In this document: one piece after another, positions 34,976 to 46,499 of the stretch
Numbering within the stretch: the first letter of the stretch is position 1
How the letters are laid out: the number at the start of each line of letters is the position of its first letter
Origin: Axinella damicornis
Taxonomy: Eukaryota > Porifera > Demospongiae > Axinellida > Axinellidae
Direction of reading: 5' to 3'
DNA: 64,000 nt
NCBI GenBank assembly: GCA_963931865.1
Contig: OZ007513.1
Coordinates: 10,937,467-11,001,466, forward strand
The notes under the pieces: model-generated
Told to the model about the DNA's origin: nothing
The model's database searches: none
What the model saw: only the letters and a program-made list of their open reading frames with translations
Position numbers and translations under genes: made by a program

Positions 34976-37279
34976 AGCCATGACATCACAGTGCAATTGC
35001 TAATGTGCATGAGTTGTGCACTGACACCTGTGATTCGTACTGCAGTGTTACAGCTCCTGGCGCAAGATCCTTCATGCAAGAAGGTTCTTGAGCTAGGGGC
35101 TGTAACACTGCGAATAATTGCTCGGTTCACCTTTGATTCGTACTGCAGTGTTACAGCTCATGACTCGAGAACCTTCGTATTCGATTCACTTCTCACGCTT
35201 CAACAATGGCACTTAAAATGTTTAATCAGGCCCATAATCACTTCAGTGACCGAATGCTGTGGTGCGGCACTCCACACGGTTTGGGTGACAAACTGCTGCA
35301 TGGGCGTGTCCCAGACTGTACAGAATGGAGTCTGGGCTATGAGTTGGAGGCCCTTGACTACCATAAGTTGTTTTCCTACACTGATTATCATCCTCATACA
35401 TACCATACCCTCTTCACCACCTGATACAACATTAAGCCATTGTATGAAGTGGTGATATAATTATATTATAATATGACCATTAAAACGCCATATCATGGGT
35501 ATGCATGATATGGCATAGCCCTCATTACTATGTACTACTCCAGTACCAATCGAATTAGCGAGTGAGTCAGTGAGACGTCCAGTGAGTGTTCCAAATTATG
35601 ACAAGTAAGCGAACATTGTGCAATGCATTCCTAACAGCATGTATACATCGCATGGGCTGCAATTGTCATTATGCATACATTGCCCAAGTCACAATGTGTA
35701 TTTGCTGCATTTGTGACCTTATTATTATGAGTTGTGAACACTGTACAATAACTGGTTTGTCTGGTTCTGCATGAGGCTAACTTGCATGCATGCAGCTGTG
35801 TGTTGTGCCGGGTGATTATGGTGTGAACTTCATGTGTTACAGAGCTTGAGACTGACATTGCTTCAGCGGTTCAAACCCACCTGGAGATGTGCAGGGGTAC
35901 CCTCTCCAAAAGACAACTTGGCTTCATCCAAGATTATATCGATGCCCTGCGTACATTCATACCTGATAGATTTTCTGATTCATTCACCAATCCTTGCTGG
36001 TATGCTGACATCGATGTTCCACCTGAATCCATCCGTCAGCAGAAGATCTCAACCACTCTGATTGAACTAGAGAGCACCTCTGTAGATGAGGTCTCAAAAC
36101 GGCTGCTAAAGATCATCAGCACTGGTAAAGAACGATTGCATGGCAATCAAAGAGATGGCACGTTGTTGTGTTTACCAGCATTTTACCTGGCGGGCTTCCC
36201 AAAATGTGGAACTTCAACACTATACAAGTTGATTACAGCTCACCCTAAGATTGCAACCCCACCCATAAAGGAAGGACACTTCTGGTACTTTATGATGAAC
36301 AATGACCAGTATGTGTACAACGCACTGAAATCATACTACTACTTGTTCCATTTCGCTGAGGCGGCAAAGAGAATTAAGAAGAACCCTCAAACCTTAACTT
36401 TGGATGCAAGTCCTTCCACAATATTCGTTACTAGTGATCATGACGTTCCACTGCTCGTAGACACTGATATATGCCTGTTTCCTCGAATTGCATCCACAGT
36501 TCTACCAGATACAAAATACATCGTAATTTTGCGTAATCCAATCACTCGTCTTTGGTCAGATTATTGGTTCTATTGTGCTATCAACAATTGGAAGACTGAG
36601 AACGGAGAAGTGAAAGTGCCTAAGGGATACTTAAACCACGGTGCTGACATGTTCCACCGACACAGCGTGGCAGGCATCAACGAGTATAAGAGCTGCTTGC
36701 GGCAAATTCTGAGTTTGAGTGTGCTAGGTTAACCACTTTGGGACTGCAACCAGGGGAAGGGTGTGGTACTCGTATAGGTGCTGGTCTCTACTACCTTCAT
36801 ATTGTGAAGTGGCTCAGTGTGCTGCCAAGGAAGCAATTCCTCTTTCTGAGGACAGAAGATCTTGCTGATCATTCACAATCTGTCATGCAGAGAGTGTGGA
36901 AATTTTTGGGACTCCATCCTTTTGTGCAGAACACCCAGGCAGTCCACCGCAAAACCTGGAGTGAAGTATCGGGAGAGAATAATACAACAATGAAGATGTT
37001 TCCGCAGACAAAGAAAATGCTCTCTTCATTTTATGAACCTTACAACCGTATCCTGGCCGTGTTACTTAAAGATGATGACTTCCTGTGGAATGACTAGCAA
37101 CAATGTTAGCAGACATGTGGAACAACTTACTTTAGCATGCTTGCATGCAAATGGCAATTGTATAGTTCTACAAAACTAGTACTTGAAATACATCACTTGT
37201 TCATCTATCGTACACAAATTGTAACTAAATGCATGGACGGTGTGATGTTCTCCCTATTGTGTTAAGATATGTTACTTAG

Positions 37280-37450
37280 GAGGGAGAGTGGGAAGGGGAG
37301 GGGAGGGGGGGAGGGAGGGGAGGGGGGGAGGGAGGGGAGGGAGGGGGAGGGAGAGAGGGGAGGAGGAGTGGGAGGGGTGAGGGGAGGGAGAGTGGGAGGG
37401 GTGAGGGGGAGGGGAGGGGAGGGAGGGGGAGGAGGAGGGAGGGGGAGGAA
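37280..37450. repeat. Polypurine GGGGA/GGGAG tract
   Basis: About 170 bp of almost pure purine (GGGAGGGGAGGGGGGAGGG type). G-rich enough for quadruplex or triplex structure; the Gly/Arg frames over it are artefacts. Confidence 0.9.
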
Positions 37451-37479
37451 GTATTCATGCAGCTAGGGAGTTGCCCATT

Positions 37480-37930
37480 CCCAAGTTCGGTCACTCCACG
37501 CACAAGTGACTGTGAGTCACATATGACGGGAGTGATTCATACGTTGGCATTGGAATAATATTACTCTACAAGGTCAGCAAATGTGACGAATAATGTATAA
37601 GGTCAGCAAGTGTGCAAGGGAGATCAATAATACTAGCTAGCTACAAAGTCAGCAAGTGTGCAAGGGAGATCAATAATACTACAATTAAGGTCAGCAAATG
37701 TGCAAAGGAGACTAGCTACAGGAGTTAAGATCATGTGTACAAACTTAAATTGTGCACTGCACGCCTAGCCTAGCCTAAAGCCTTTAGAAATGCCTATAGG
37801 TTCACACCCAGTTCACTGTGCTGGGATTCATGACTGATTGAAGAAGAGTTCACGCTGCTGCGGTGCTGTGAGGAGAGAAGACACAGCTCAGTCATACTAC
37901 ACTGCAGGCCTGTGCATACTTACTAGTTAG
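37480..37930. repeat. 3' end of duplicated MCO segment, copy 1
   Basis: This matches 52230-52790: tandem ~33-bp units (AAGGTCAGCAAATGTGCAAG) followed by AGGTTCACACCCAGTTCACT and GATTGAAGAAGAGTTCACGC. It marks the distal boundary of the segmental duplication that carries the two oxidase genes. Confidence 0.8.
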
Positions 37931-38012
37931 GGTGGGTGGTTGACTCTCAAACCAATGGTTTCCATGGATAGCTGGCTAGGGGTTTCAGATTGCCACAACA
38001 TCGTACCTCGGA

Positions 38013-38421
38013 ACGTCTACAGGATACAGTGCAGCTAAAATCGACGTGACATCTCTGCCGATCGCATCGAACAAGTGCTATTGCGTATACTGTGTTCGTG
38101 TATGGCCATATCCAAGGTGTGGGAGTGACCGCTCACCGTATAATCGTGCATATTGTGAAGCTGAAGAGGTGGGGCCAAATGTTACAAATAATAGGAAATA
38201 GCTGGAAGCGCTTTGACTTCAGTCAGGTACACATATATGATAGAGCAGTTTTTTGCTATTTGCTATTGTTTGACTCCCTTTCGAGGGTCTAGCTATGTGT
38301 TCATTTTTTTCGCCTCACAGACGACTGACTGACTGACTGACAGACGACTGACTGACTGACAGATGACTGACGGACAAAACCGATTGCTTAACCCCGCTTT
38401 GCGCATGTGCGCGCGGGGTAA
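38013..38421. mobile_element. TACCCCGCGCG-type element, copy 1
   Basis: It matches 39365-39783 (CGGAACGTCTACAGGATACA through GCGCGCGGGGTA). The left tip is eroded. It includes a GACT-tetranucleotide stretch near the right end. Confidence 0.75.
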
Positions 38422-38735
38422 AAATTTCAAGTGCATGTTGTTGGTACAAGTAGCTAATTACACCATGCACTAGTCAAGAGTGAATTGACTCACAGCACTA
38501 AAGGGTTGGATTTCCAAGTTGGAAAATGAACGTGCCACCATCTACCTACATGCTTGGACACTAGTGGAGATGACCACCTGTACAAAAAAAGCTATATACA
38601 GGTGGTCCATCTTCAATCGATCACTTCACATAACTGCAATTAGCAACCCTGAACAGTTAGCTGTATATATTCACATCTGCTAACTAATGCACTAAGTGGG
38701 AGTTACTAAATTGGATTAAATGCTCTGGGACAGTT

Positions 38736-40156
38736 TTAATATTTGAAGTTAACATTTTTTGCCAGTGTGTTCTTACGGTAGCAGCCATTAGCGGTGATGT
38801 CATCACAGCAGGTGTGGAAGTAGTAGCAGGTGACATCACAGTAGCAGCCTGAGGCAGCCTTGCAGTCTCCCTCAGTACAGCACCCAGTGTGACCAGCTGC
38901 AGCACAGCTGCGGTCCTGATCAGAGGTGGCAGCATCCATGGCATGGCTGATGTCATCAACCAAGCTGCGGTCCTGATCAGAGGTGGCAGCATCCAAGGCA
39001 TGGCTGATGTCATCAACCAAGGCCAGCTGGTCCAATTCTAGAGGGATGAAATGATGCATATACATCAGTTGCATTGTAAGAGTGAGTTTTAAATGTCATA
39101 TTAGCTATACTGTTGTACGAAATATTCATATCAACAGCAGCTTAAGGTAGGAAACATGGGTACAGCGATCTCCGAAACCAAGTTGATGGATACATGGGCA
39201 GCATCAAAGCGTACGCAAGTTTCAGCAAGCGTCATGGCGGCAACCTGATGCGGCTTGCGGCCCTTTCAAGTTTCAAATCGGTACTCTGATGTGGCCGTGC
39301 GGTACTTTGTCTTTGAAGGTTTGTTTGAACACTTTAAAAAAACTAGAGGTGTTCATAGAACACATACCCCGCGCGGAACGTCTACAGGATACAGTGCAGC
39401 TACAATCGACGTGACATCTCTGCCGATCGCATCGAACAAGTGCTATCGCGTATACTGTGTTCGTGTATGGCCATATCCAAGGTGTGGGAGTGACCGCTTA
39501 CCGTATATACAACAACATGCATATTGTGAAGTTGAAGAGGTGGGGCCAAACGTTACGAATAATAGGAAATAGCTGGAAAAACAGCCTAAACGAAGCGCCT
39601 TCACTTCAGTCAGGTACACGTAGAGCAGTTTTTTGCTATTTGCTATTGTTTGACTCCCTTTCGATGGTTTATGAGGGTCTATGTGGCAAAAGTTCAATTT
39701 TATTCGCCTGACAGACGACAGACGACTGACAGACGGACAAAAGCGATTGCTTAACCCCGCTTCGCGCATGCGCGCGCGGGGTAAAAAAGAGTAAAGCCTG
39801 CTATTCTAGGTTATTGAATGTAGCGGCTATAGCGATGGGCTATCTGAGTGTGACGTCATCTCATTAATTAAAAAATTATGTGATTTCGCCGATGTCATGC
39901 TTCCTACCTTAATGTAGTGAAGTTGGAAGGCAATTGCCAAGTCACCATTGTGAGCAAGACTGAACTCATGAGTCTCAAAACGGTATCGTGAGAGGCCGGA
40001 GTCTGTCAATACATGTATGTAGCTACTGTGAAATTTGTGTAAGCTGCGCATACGGGAGGTAGCTAGCTATATATCTGCTGGACGATGAAAGTGTAATATT
40101 TAAATTGGCTAAAGTCATGAATCTGACAGTAGTAGCTATTGTGAGAGATAAGAGGT

Positions 40157-40195
<39 letters not shown>

Positions 40196-43100
40196 CTACA
40201 CTCGTCTGACTTCAGCACCTAGCGAGGTGTTTTTTAGTCATGCGTCGAAGTTTGGCTGACCGAATTTCTATTGTTGCGTTGCATTTCAAAAATAATTATT
40301 TTTTGAGCGACGCATAATCAGAGCGCCTACGGTAACACCTTCTATTACTCAAAGTAGGTAGGTTGTAAAAATGATCGTAATCCTTACATCTTTGAGCATA
40401 GCTACCTTCAGTGCAAATTTTTGGACTTGTTCAATAGAGTGTAGCAATGTGACCCAGCTAATGTGGATCCCGGACTGGAGATGCATACTCCAGATGTGGC
40501 CTGACAAAAGCCATGTAGAGCGCTTCAGAAAGGTTGAGCTGTACACATGGCGATAAAACCGTTGATAGATTATGCCAATCTGTTGCCTGTCTCTCTTGCA
40601 AACACTTGCTGTTTGCATGACGAAAAGTGTACTGAGAAGTTTTAGTAGTACCTGGTATAGCCTGTACATGTTGTACAGGAGGTTCATCTCCCGATCCAGG
40701 ACCTGTGTCAGAAAGCACAAGTGGGTAACTTTGCATCAAGTTCTTTCATGTCTCTGAGTTTTTAGCTACAAGCCTACAACTGCCCCAAATATCGCAGTTG
40801 AAACAACCTATCACACTTCAGTGTGTAAGTTTGGCAACACTCTCTTATCTTGCTATGGTATAATACTGGATAACTACCAGTGCTCCATTGAAGTGGACTT
40901 GTGTGGCTATTAGCATGCATCAATTGGCCTGGATTCTGTTCATAACACCTAACTTTTGATTCTACTCAACCTTACTTGTACAGTTTTCCGAATCTGGATC
41001 GTGGTCAATCCATTCATAATAATCCTTTAGGGTTGGTTCGTAGTCCCCACTAGTACGCATTTCAGATGGTGACGGATTCTGGTTGCATTTAGCTTCATTA
41101 AGGACCACCGCCATTCCCTCAACTAGGTGGTTCTCCACATGGCAGTGCATGAACCAGACACCGGGGTTGTTGGTTACCATACGGATGACGGCGTAGCCTC
41201 CAGCTGGAACAACGAGGGTATCCTTACGAGGAGTATGTGGGCTGATTTTTTCAGATAATTTTTGGGGATAGCCATTTTCAGTCCACCCTGTTGAGGTGCA
41301 GACATCATTAGCTGATAGATGACAGCTGTCAACAAGATTCGGATGATTTTTGCAGGTAATGTCGTCAGAAAAGCATTTGACAAAACCAGTGGTGGAGTTA
41401 AGAGAGGGTAGTCCGATATGAAGCACCCAGAAGCTGTGTCCATGCATGTGCACTGGGTGGCTGAATGAGCCATGTGGTCCAGCTATAGTGAGAACCATTT
41501 GATAGGTTTGATCATATTCAAGGTCTTTCACATGAACACAAGAACAGTCGTGATTAAATGGTGACCTTAACAAGCCAGTGCACATGTTGACATCCCCAAG
41601 TCCTTGACAGAATTCAGCATCAGCAAGCTTTTTATAATCTGTATGATTTCTAATCATCCCAGGAGGGACTGACGGAAAGGTTGAGCGGCGACCATTTATG
41701 GAACTCAGACCTCCAACACCTTCTGATGCAAACTGGAAAAAGAGTTCATGGTCTTGAGTAACAATGTCATTTGGAAGTATACTTTCGTCCGAGGGAAGGA
41801 GGAGCTTAAGAGAGTTCACATACACGCAGCACAGATCATAACGTTTGTCTAGGTACCATGGACAGTTCATCATTCTACACTGATCGTATCCATTGCAGGT
41901 GAGATTGACACGACTTGAGTTCTCTTTGATGTCCTTATATTGCCTTGAGGTTGGTAGTGTAGATCCTTGCCGGTTGTAGTGGAGTATGGCCTCAGCGGCC
42001 CGCTCTGTAAGCATGCGATAGGGAGGTGGTTGTTCGGGGGTTGTACCCTCTTCAACATCAATTTCTTGTGCCTCAGCTCGCATCCAGTAGTCACTCTTGC
42101 TTGGGTTACTATTGGTGATGAGTAGGAAGTCATACCTCTCTCCCGCATGAATGCCAATGTAGTGTACCTCCACTGGGTTAACCCAATACCCATCTGTCCC
42201 CACGACATAAAGTGTATGCTCATCTATTGAGAACCGGAAGAAAAAGTTATTGATGGCTCCGATCATACGGAAGCGATACACATGACCCGGGTTTACACTG
42301 AAAATGTGAAGACGTGATTTTAGATATGAATATTTTTGGTCAGGATGTTTGCCTTTTCCATTGATCAGTGCAGACCAGAATGGGTAATTCCCAGCCTCCT
42401 TTCCATCTGGTCCTATAGTGAACCTTTCTGTGAGGTCTTCAGGGCCTGGAGGATTGAGTCCAGTGTTTTTATAGAACCAGATGGCACTTTCCAGCATTGA
42501 GTAGGCGTCCATTCCAGATTCCCGATACCAGTCAGATATGATGATTGTATGTTCCTCTGGTTGGTCTTTGTACGTTGCCAGCTTGGCTCCCATAGCTCCG
42601 GAGCCACTGAGAGCTGCTATGATGTCTGTCTCGTTTTCTTCTGTCTCCTTGACAATCAGTGCTCCAAACAGGCCATCTGCTTGCTGGACTCCGGTGTGAG
42701 AGTGGTACCAGTGGGTACCAGCAGGGTCTGCCTTGAAGATGTAGCGGAAAGACCGCTGCGGATCAATTGGATTTTGTGTAATGTGGTGGACACCGTCCAT
42801 AAAGTAGGTGTTGCGCTGATACATACCATGCCAGTGGATGGAGACCGTCTCCATTAGGAGGTCGTTTTTTACATTCACTACCACAATCTGGTCTTTCTGT
42901 ACGATCAACGTCGGACCTGGGACCTGTCCATTCACTCCGACAACAGATCTGAAGGTGCTCCCATCAAAGGTGTGTGGCTGCGTACAGCTCTCGGTATCGG
43001 ACGGGTAAATGCAAAGTGGAGGACCTTTATCAGGTTTGTGTGGAAGCAGGTCACCAGTAGTATCATTGAAATAGTACAACCTTGCTAATCGAATCAACTC

Positions 43101-43325
43101 ATCAGAACCAGTACTTTTGTCAATGTAGTATCGGGAGAAGCTATGGAACCGTCGAACTTTCAAATTGAACACACAAACGCTAGCATTATGGCGACAAGGG
43201 CAGGAGGTTGTCATGTAGCCACATGGGACTTCATGTATATCACTGCTGTTGTGTGAATCAATCGTAGCCGAGACCCAAGTAGTTGGGAGGAAGAGGGCGA
43301 GGAGAAACAAGACAGCAGGAGACAT
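38736..43325 (-). CDS. Laccase-like multicopper oxidase with SMB-like module, MCO1
   Basis: Exons 43325-40976 and 39037-38736 give 883 residues. A signal peptide (MSPAVLFLLALFLPTTWVSA) starts at the ATG at 43325. All four copper motifs are intact: HWHG (164-167), HWYHSH (205-210), HPVHMHGHSFW (from 623) and HCHVENHLVEGM (728-739, Met as likely axial type-1 ligand). Laccase-type enzymes oxidise phenols, amines or metals while reducing O2 to water. The long frame would run on to a stop at 40962 (CTSKVE), but a GTAAGG donor at phase 1 precedes it and joins in frame to a CTCTAG acceptor. The second exon encodes two copies of a 19-residue segment and then a ten-cysteine SMB-like module (CAAAGHTGCC...CYCD..C.....CC.DI...GC). 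The intron-retaining form would be the oxidase alone. MCO2 is its segmental paralogue. Confidence 0.88.
38907..39020 (-). repeat. 57-bp in-frame tandem duplication inside the MCO1 exon
   Basis: Two 57-bp units (38907-38963 and 38964-39020) differ at about one position. They encode LVDDISHALDAATSDQDRS and its near copy. MCO2 has a single shorter counterpart (LVDAVSQALDAATYQG). Confidence 0.9.
39365..39783. mobile_element. TACCCCGCGCG-type element, copy 2
   Basis: The element starts TACCCCGCGCG and ends CGCGCGGGGTA, 419 bp, non-coding interior. It is inserted in the MCO1 intron; a second copy lies just downstream of the gene. Confidence 0.75.
40158..40194. repeat. 37-bp poly(G) tract
   Basis: Uninterrupted G run in the MCO1 intron, equivalent to C on the transcribed sense strand. 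Confidence 0.95.
40349..40740 (-). mobile_element. LINE reverse-transcriptase fragment
   Basis: Minus-strand frames give LYMAFVRPHLEYASPVRDPH and EQVQKFALKVAMLKD, the same thumb region as in the 10.4-12.3 kb LINE ([17 protein letters not shown]). Frameshifts show it is dead. It lies in the MCO1 intron. Confidence 0.7.
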
Positions 43326-43528
43326 AGCGCTTACACTCCTGTAGGTGAACAAAGTGTTACATTCATGAACTGATAATATAATAGGTTTCTTTGTGTGTGC
43401 ATGACACCGTATTATGAATACCTTTATATAAATGCAGTGAGGAGTATCGTATTCAGTCAAGCACACATGTCACACTAGAATAATTAAACTCAAACAGACT
43501 CTTCATAACTTGCCAGATGAATTTAAAT

Positions 43529-43729
43529 TTAACCCTTTCACTAACATGGGGGCAGATCTGTTCCTACAAGGAAATCAAAGAAATCAAGTGAAAACTTGAC
43601 TGTTTATTGATTAAAAATAATTCCCATAATACTATAGCTAAATTCTTATGGGCTTATGGGAGCTCATGACAGCATTTGCCTCATTGGTTGGTAAAGATTT
43701 AATTGAGAGGCATTGTGGTGAAAGGTTAA
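43529..43729. mobile_element. piggyBac-type MITE (TTAA target)
   Basis: TTAACCCTTTCAC at the left and GTGAAAGGTTAA at the right (one G lost). Same family as 13180-13356. Confidence 0.7.
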
Positions 43730-45306
43730 TATAACCTTAATTAAAGTTTAGCTACCACCTCTCCGCAAGTGCAATCCTGAAGACAAATTGTTCAATTGGT
43801 GTGTGATTCTAACTGTATACGATTAAAATTAGAATTGGGTTTGCACATTGAATAGTGTGGTTGCTTTTAGAAAAGGCTGCTATGATATGCATGAGAACCA
43901 GTTTGCTTGACTTCTTGTTCATGACTACAGGCAGACAAACACATGCACAATGTCACTATGTGAATGAGGGTACGTTTGTCTTTGAATGTCCGACCTATTC
44001 TGGCAGGAAATCTTCAAGTCTGTCGTCAAGGAGTGATTGATTGACCTCTTTCTGTTACCCTCACAAACAACCTGGCTTCCATGTTTCAAGAGGTATAACT
44101 ACCAAGATGACTGTTGGCATTACCTTGAGAAGCTTCACTCCAGACCTGGTAGCTACAGCTCACTGCTAGCTATACTAAAGGCAGATAGTATTGACTGTTC
44201 AGAATGGTGCATTAGCTCTTATAGCTACTCCCAATGGTGCATTAAGTCTTGTACTCTCATCCTAGGTGGATGCCTGAGCAGACTCTCACTGGTCGTATTT
44301 ACAGCTTGTCTGCCTGTACTCAGTAGGTGCATGACTAGCTCTGGGCTCGTCCCATTTAATCATAACGCCCAAGCTGCCCAATGACAGTCGAGTTGAAGTG
44401 AGCAGTGGAAAACTCCAAATCTTAAAGTGCTCGCAAGTTGACTACATGTAGGGTGCATGAGTTTAATGTGGCGGGCAAGTGATTTTGGAATTAATAATAA
44501 TATTATGTCATCTAAAATAATTATGATTGTTGTAACCTGCAAGTTCTGCCATGAATGGAATCCAAATGTGGTAATCAAACACTTCATGGTAAGTGCTACT
44601 AGATGTACCAAGCCAAGATGTTCTGGAGCAGCAAACAACAGAGACAGCGAATTATTCAGCTTTGACAAGGGCGCATTTTCGGCGGCTCGATGCGCCCTAC
44701 GGAATTTAATGTACGTCCATTGCACACAAGCTACTGCTACCGTTCTTTCTCAGGATCAAGACAGGCCCAGTCTGGAGGGAGTATAGTAACGAGTAAGTGC
44801 TTTGCAACTAGCCGGATACGGAGTTAACAGTGTTATCGCGAGGTCAATGTTTCAAGGAAGAAACTACGATGAGACGTTCGTTCGACGCCATAATTATGAC
44901 TTCGTAGCCCCCCTCGTGGAAGAGCTGCCTGCAAAGAGCATTTTAGCTAAATCCGTTTAGTTGATTTTTGAGATGTAGCTACAGAAAAAACATTGTTGGG
45001 TTTAGCCGAGATTTGCAGCTGGCGTTGTCATGGTACGAAGTACGTATAACGTAACGCTCGAGCGCTCAACTATACAAGTGTCGGAAGAAGAAAGGTGGCA
45101 TGACATCTTGGACGGCTGCTGCTGGCGCGCTCGAGAGTGGTGAATCGAAACCACGCCTCCAATTCAACAATTATACAATAATAAAAAAATATTGCGCGGT
45201 CACGCGTATCATTGCTTGTCCGACACCTAACTCCATAAACATTAGTGCACGACGGTGTAGTCAGTCTTCGTGGACCTTGAGTGACCGTGACCTTGTTTGC
45301 AAAAAT

Positions 45307-45339
<33 letters not shown>
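45307..45339. repeat. 33-bp poly(G) tract
   Basis: Uninterrupted G run. Confidence 0.95.
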
Positions 45340-45340
<1 letters not shown>

Positions 45341-45918
45341 AGACTATAATAACAAGGCAAGATCACCTTGAAATCGCAATGTACTACATGTACCTGCTGA
45401 GAAAGGTCTGTGCCTACAGACCGTGCAGCGAGGCTGCTGAAAAATATTTTCCAGAACATGCGGTCATGGCCGCGAATGTGAACCTGGGTCCGACCTGATA
45501 TTCGCCGATTGTGGGCCTCCACGGCCGCCCTCCAGATAGCGCTGAAAACGTCACAGACATTCACGCGGCTCTCCGTTTCGTACGTCCGTTTCGTACGTCT
45601 TCGCTTCTCAATCTCAGGTGACGGCGCGCAAAGTTACGTCACACTATGTACTATCGCATTCGCCAAAAATAATGTTAATTTTCCCCGTACTTGGACAAAA
45701 TAAAAACCATCATCGCCTGGATGGCGTTTCAATACTGAAATCGGTATGCCTCCACATGCAAACCGCATGGATAGCAGAGTAGCTAGCTACATGTAACACA
45801 GCCGCTGAAACTATACACAATGTGTAATTGCACTTGCAAACAAACTGCAGGTGCACAATAGCTATACAGCTATTAGCTATACAACGTGGCTCATTGCACT
45901 CAATGTCATGAGACTAAC

Positions 45919-46040
45919 CTGAATCTCAACTTTGGTCACTGCTGGCGCGCACCGGCGTGCTGCTGCAAATGGCTGGACTTGACTGTGGCAGGGAAAAGAG
46001 AAAACTGTGAAGAGTACGGGCAAGGCATGCACTTTTATAG
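45919..46040 (-). promoter_or_regulatory. MCO1 TATA box and non-coding leader exon
   Basis: On the minus strand TATAAAAG lies at 46039-46032, placing transcription start near 46009. The leader ends GAGATTCAG at a GTTAGT donor (exon end 45919). The stretch CAGTTTTCTCTTTTCCCTGC and the GCAGTGACC...GAGATTCA segment recur upstream of MCO2. The conservation between paralogues supports a real leader; start and expression are inferred. Confidence 0.6.
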
Positions 46041-46160
46041 AACGACCGTAGTGTAGCGGCTCCTATTGCGGTATACAGGTTTCTATACGGCAACGGAAAT
46101 ACTTGTCCGCTAGTAACTTCCTAGCCTCGTTCCCAGGCTGCGTGGAGGGTATCCACCGCT

Positions 46161-46249
46161 TGCGCATGCGCTAGCATTCCCATTTGTGCGCATGCGCTAG
46201 CATTCCCATTTGTGCGCATGCGCTAGCATTCCCATTTGTGCGCATGCGT
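46161..46249. promoter_or_regulatory. Four NRF-1-like sites in a 26-bp tandem repeat
   Basis: TGCGCATGCGC occurs at 46161, 46187 and 46213, with TGCGCATGCGT at 46239, spaced exactly 26 bp. This is the palindromic core of the animal NRF-1/EWG binding site. The array lies between the MCO1 TATA box (minus) and an ATG on the plus strand. It appears to have grown out of a truncated TAGCCTCG-type MITE (46122-46160). Confidence 0.6.
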
Positions 46250-46268
46250 AGAGAGCAACTTTGAACTT

Positions 46269-46487
46269 ATGGCGGACGAGGAGGTGAGGGCTCTGAACAT
46301 CAGAAAGACACTCTGACATAGGCAGATCAACAGGTCTCGGGTTTTTCTGTGCCCGTACCGAGACTGAGGGGAAGGGAGCTGGGTATCTACTCAGCTCTCC
46401 AGAAGTCCCTGGCACAAGGGGCTTGAGGATTGCTCAGTTTTAATTCTGGACAACGGAGATGGCAGCTCCTGCATACAAGGTTCATGA
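46269..46487 (+). pseudogene. Possible actin N-terminal fragment
   Basis: ATGGCGGACGAGGAG (MADEE) is followed by GTGAGG. A TTGAG acceptor at 46428 continues in phase with DCSVLILDNGDGSSC before a TGA at 46485. Actins begin MADEE(V)xALVIDNGSGMCKAG. The resemblance covers only ~20 residues and decays at once, so this is at best a 5' fragment of an actin-like gene. Confidence 0.35.
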
Positions 46488-46499
46488 TGCAGTGTGAAA

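Larger units (their letters stand above)
34320..37097 (+). pseudogene. CHST15-like sulfotransferase ST2, one frameshift
   Basis: This is a tandem paralogue of ST1 with the same two-exon layout: exon 34320-34509 (or from the ATG at 34332, which matches the ST1 start) and exon 35843-37097, phase 1. The membrane anchor, PAPS loop (FPKCGTST) and RNPITRLWSDYW site are intact. Relative to ST1 one base is missing near 36700-36701, so the frame stops at 36732 after SCLRQIL; the correct frame resumes and runs open to 37097. Nothing else is broken, so the lesion is recent, or is a sequencing error, although the site is not a homopolymer. The truncated product would keep the PAPS site but lose the C-terminal quarter. 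Two in-frame differences from ST1 lie near 36286-36325. Confidence 0.85.
43326..45918 (-). other. Probable 5' intron of MCO1
   Basis: CACCTACAG, an acceptor 13 bp upstream of the MCO1 ATG (AG at 43340-43339), is matched by CACCTGCAG at the same place in MCO2. The exonic GAGTGTA that follows is conserved. With the leader exon at 45919 this defines a ~2.6 kb 5' intron. The region holds a piggyBac MITE and a poly(G) run, and otherwise no gene that I recognise. Confidence 0.6.

Noticed and set aside
45070..45564. 164-codon minus-strand frame with a poly-Pro run
   Set aside because: The Pro run is the 33-bp poly(G) tract; flanking residues show no motif.
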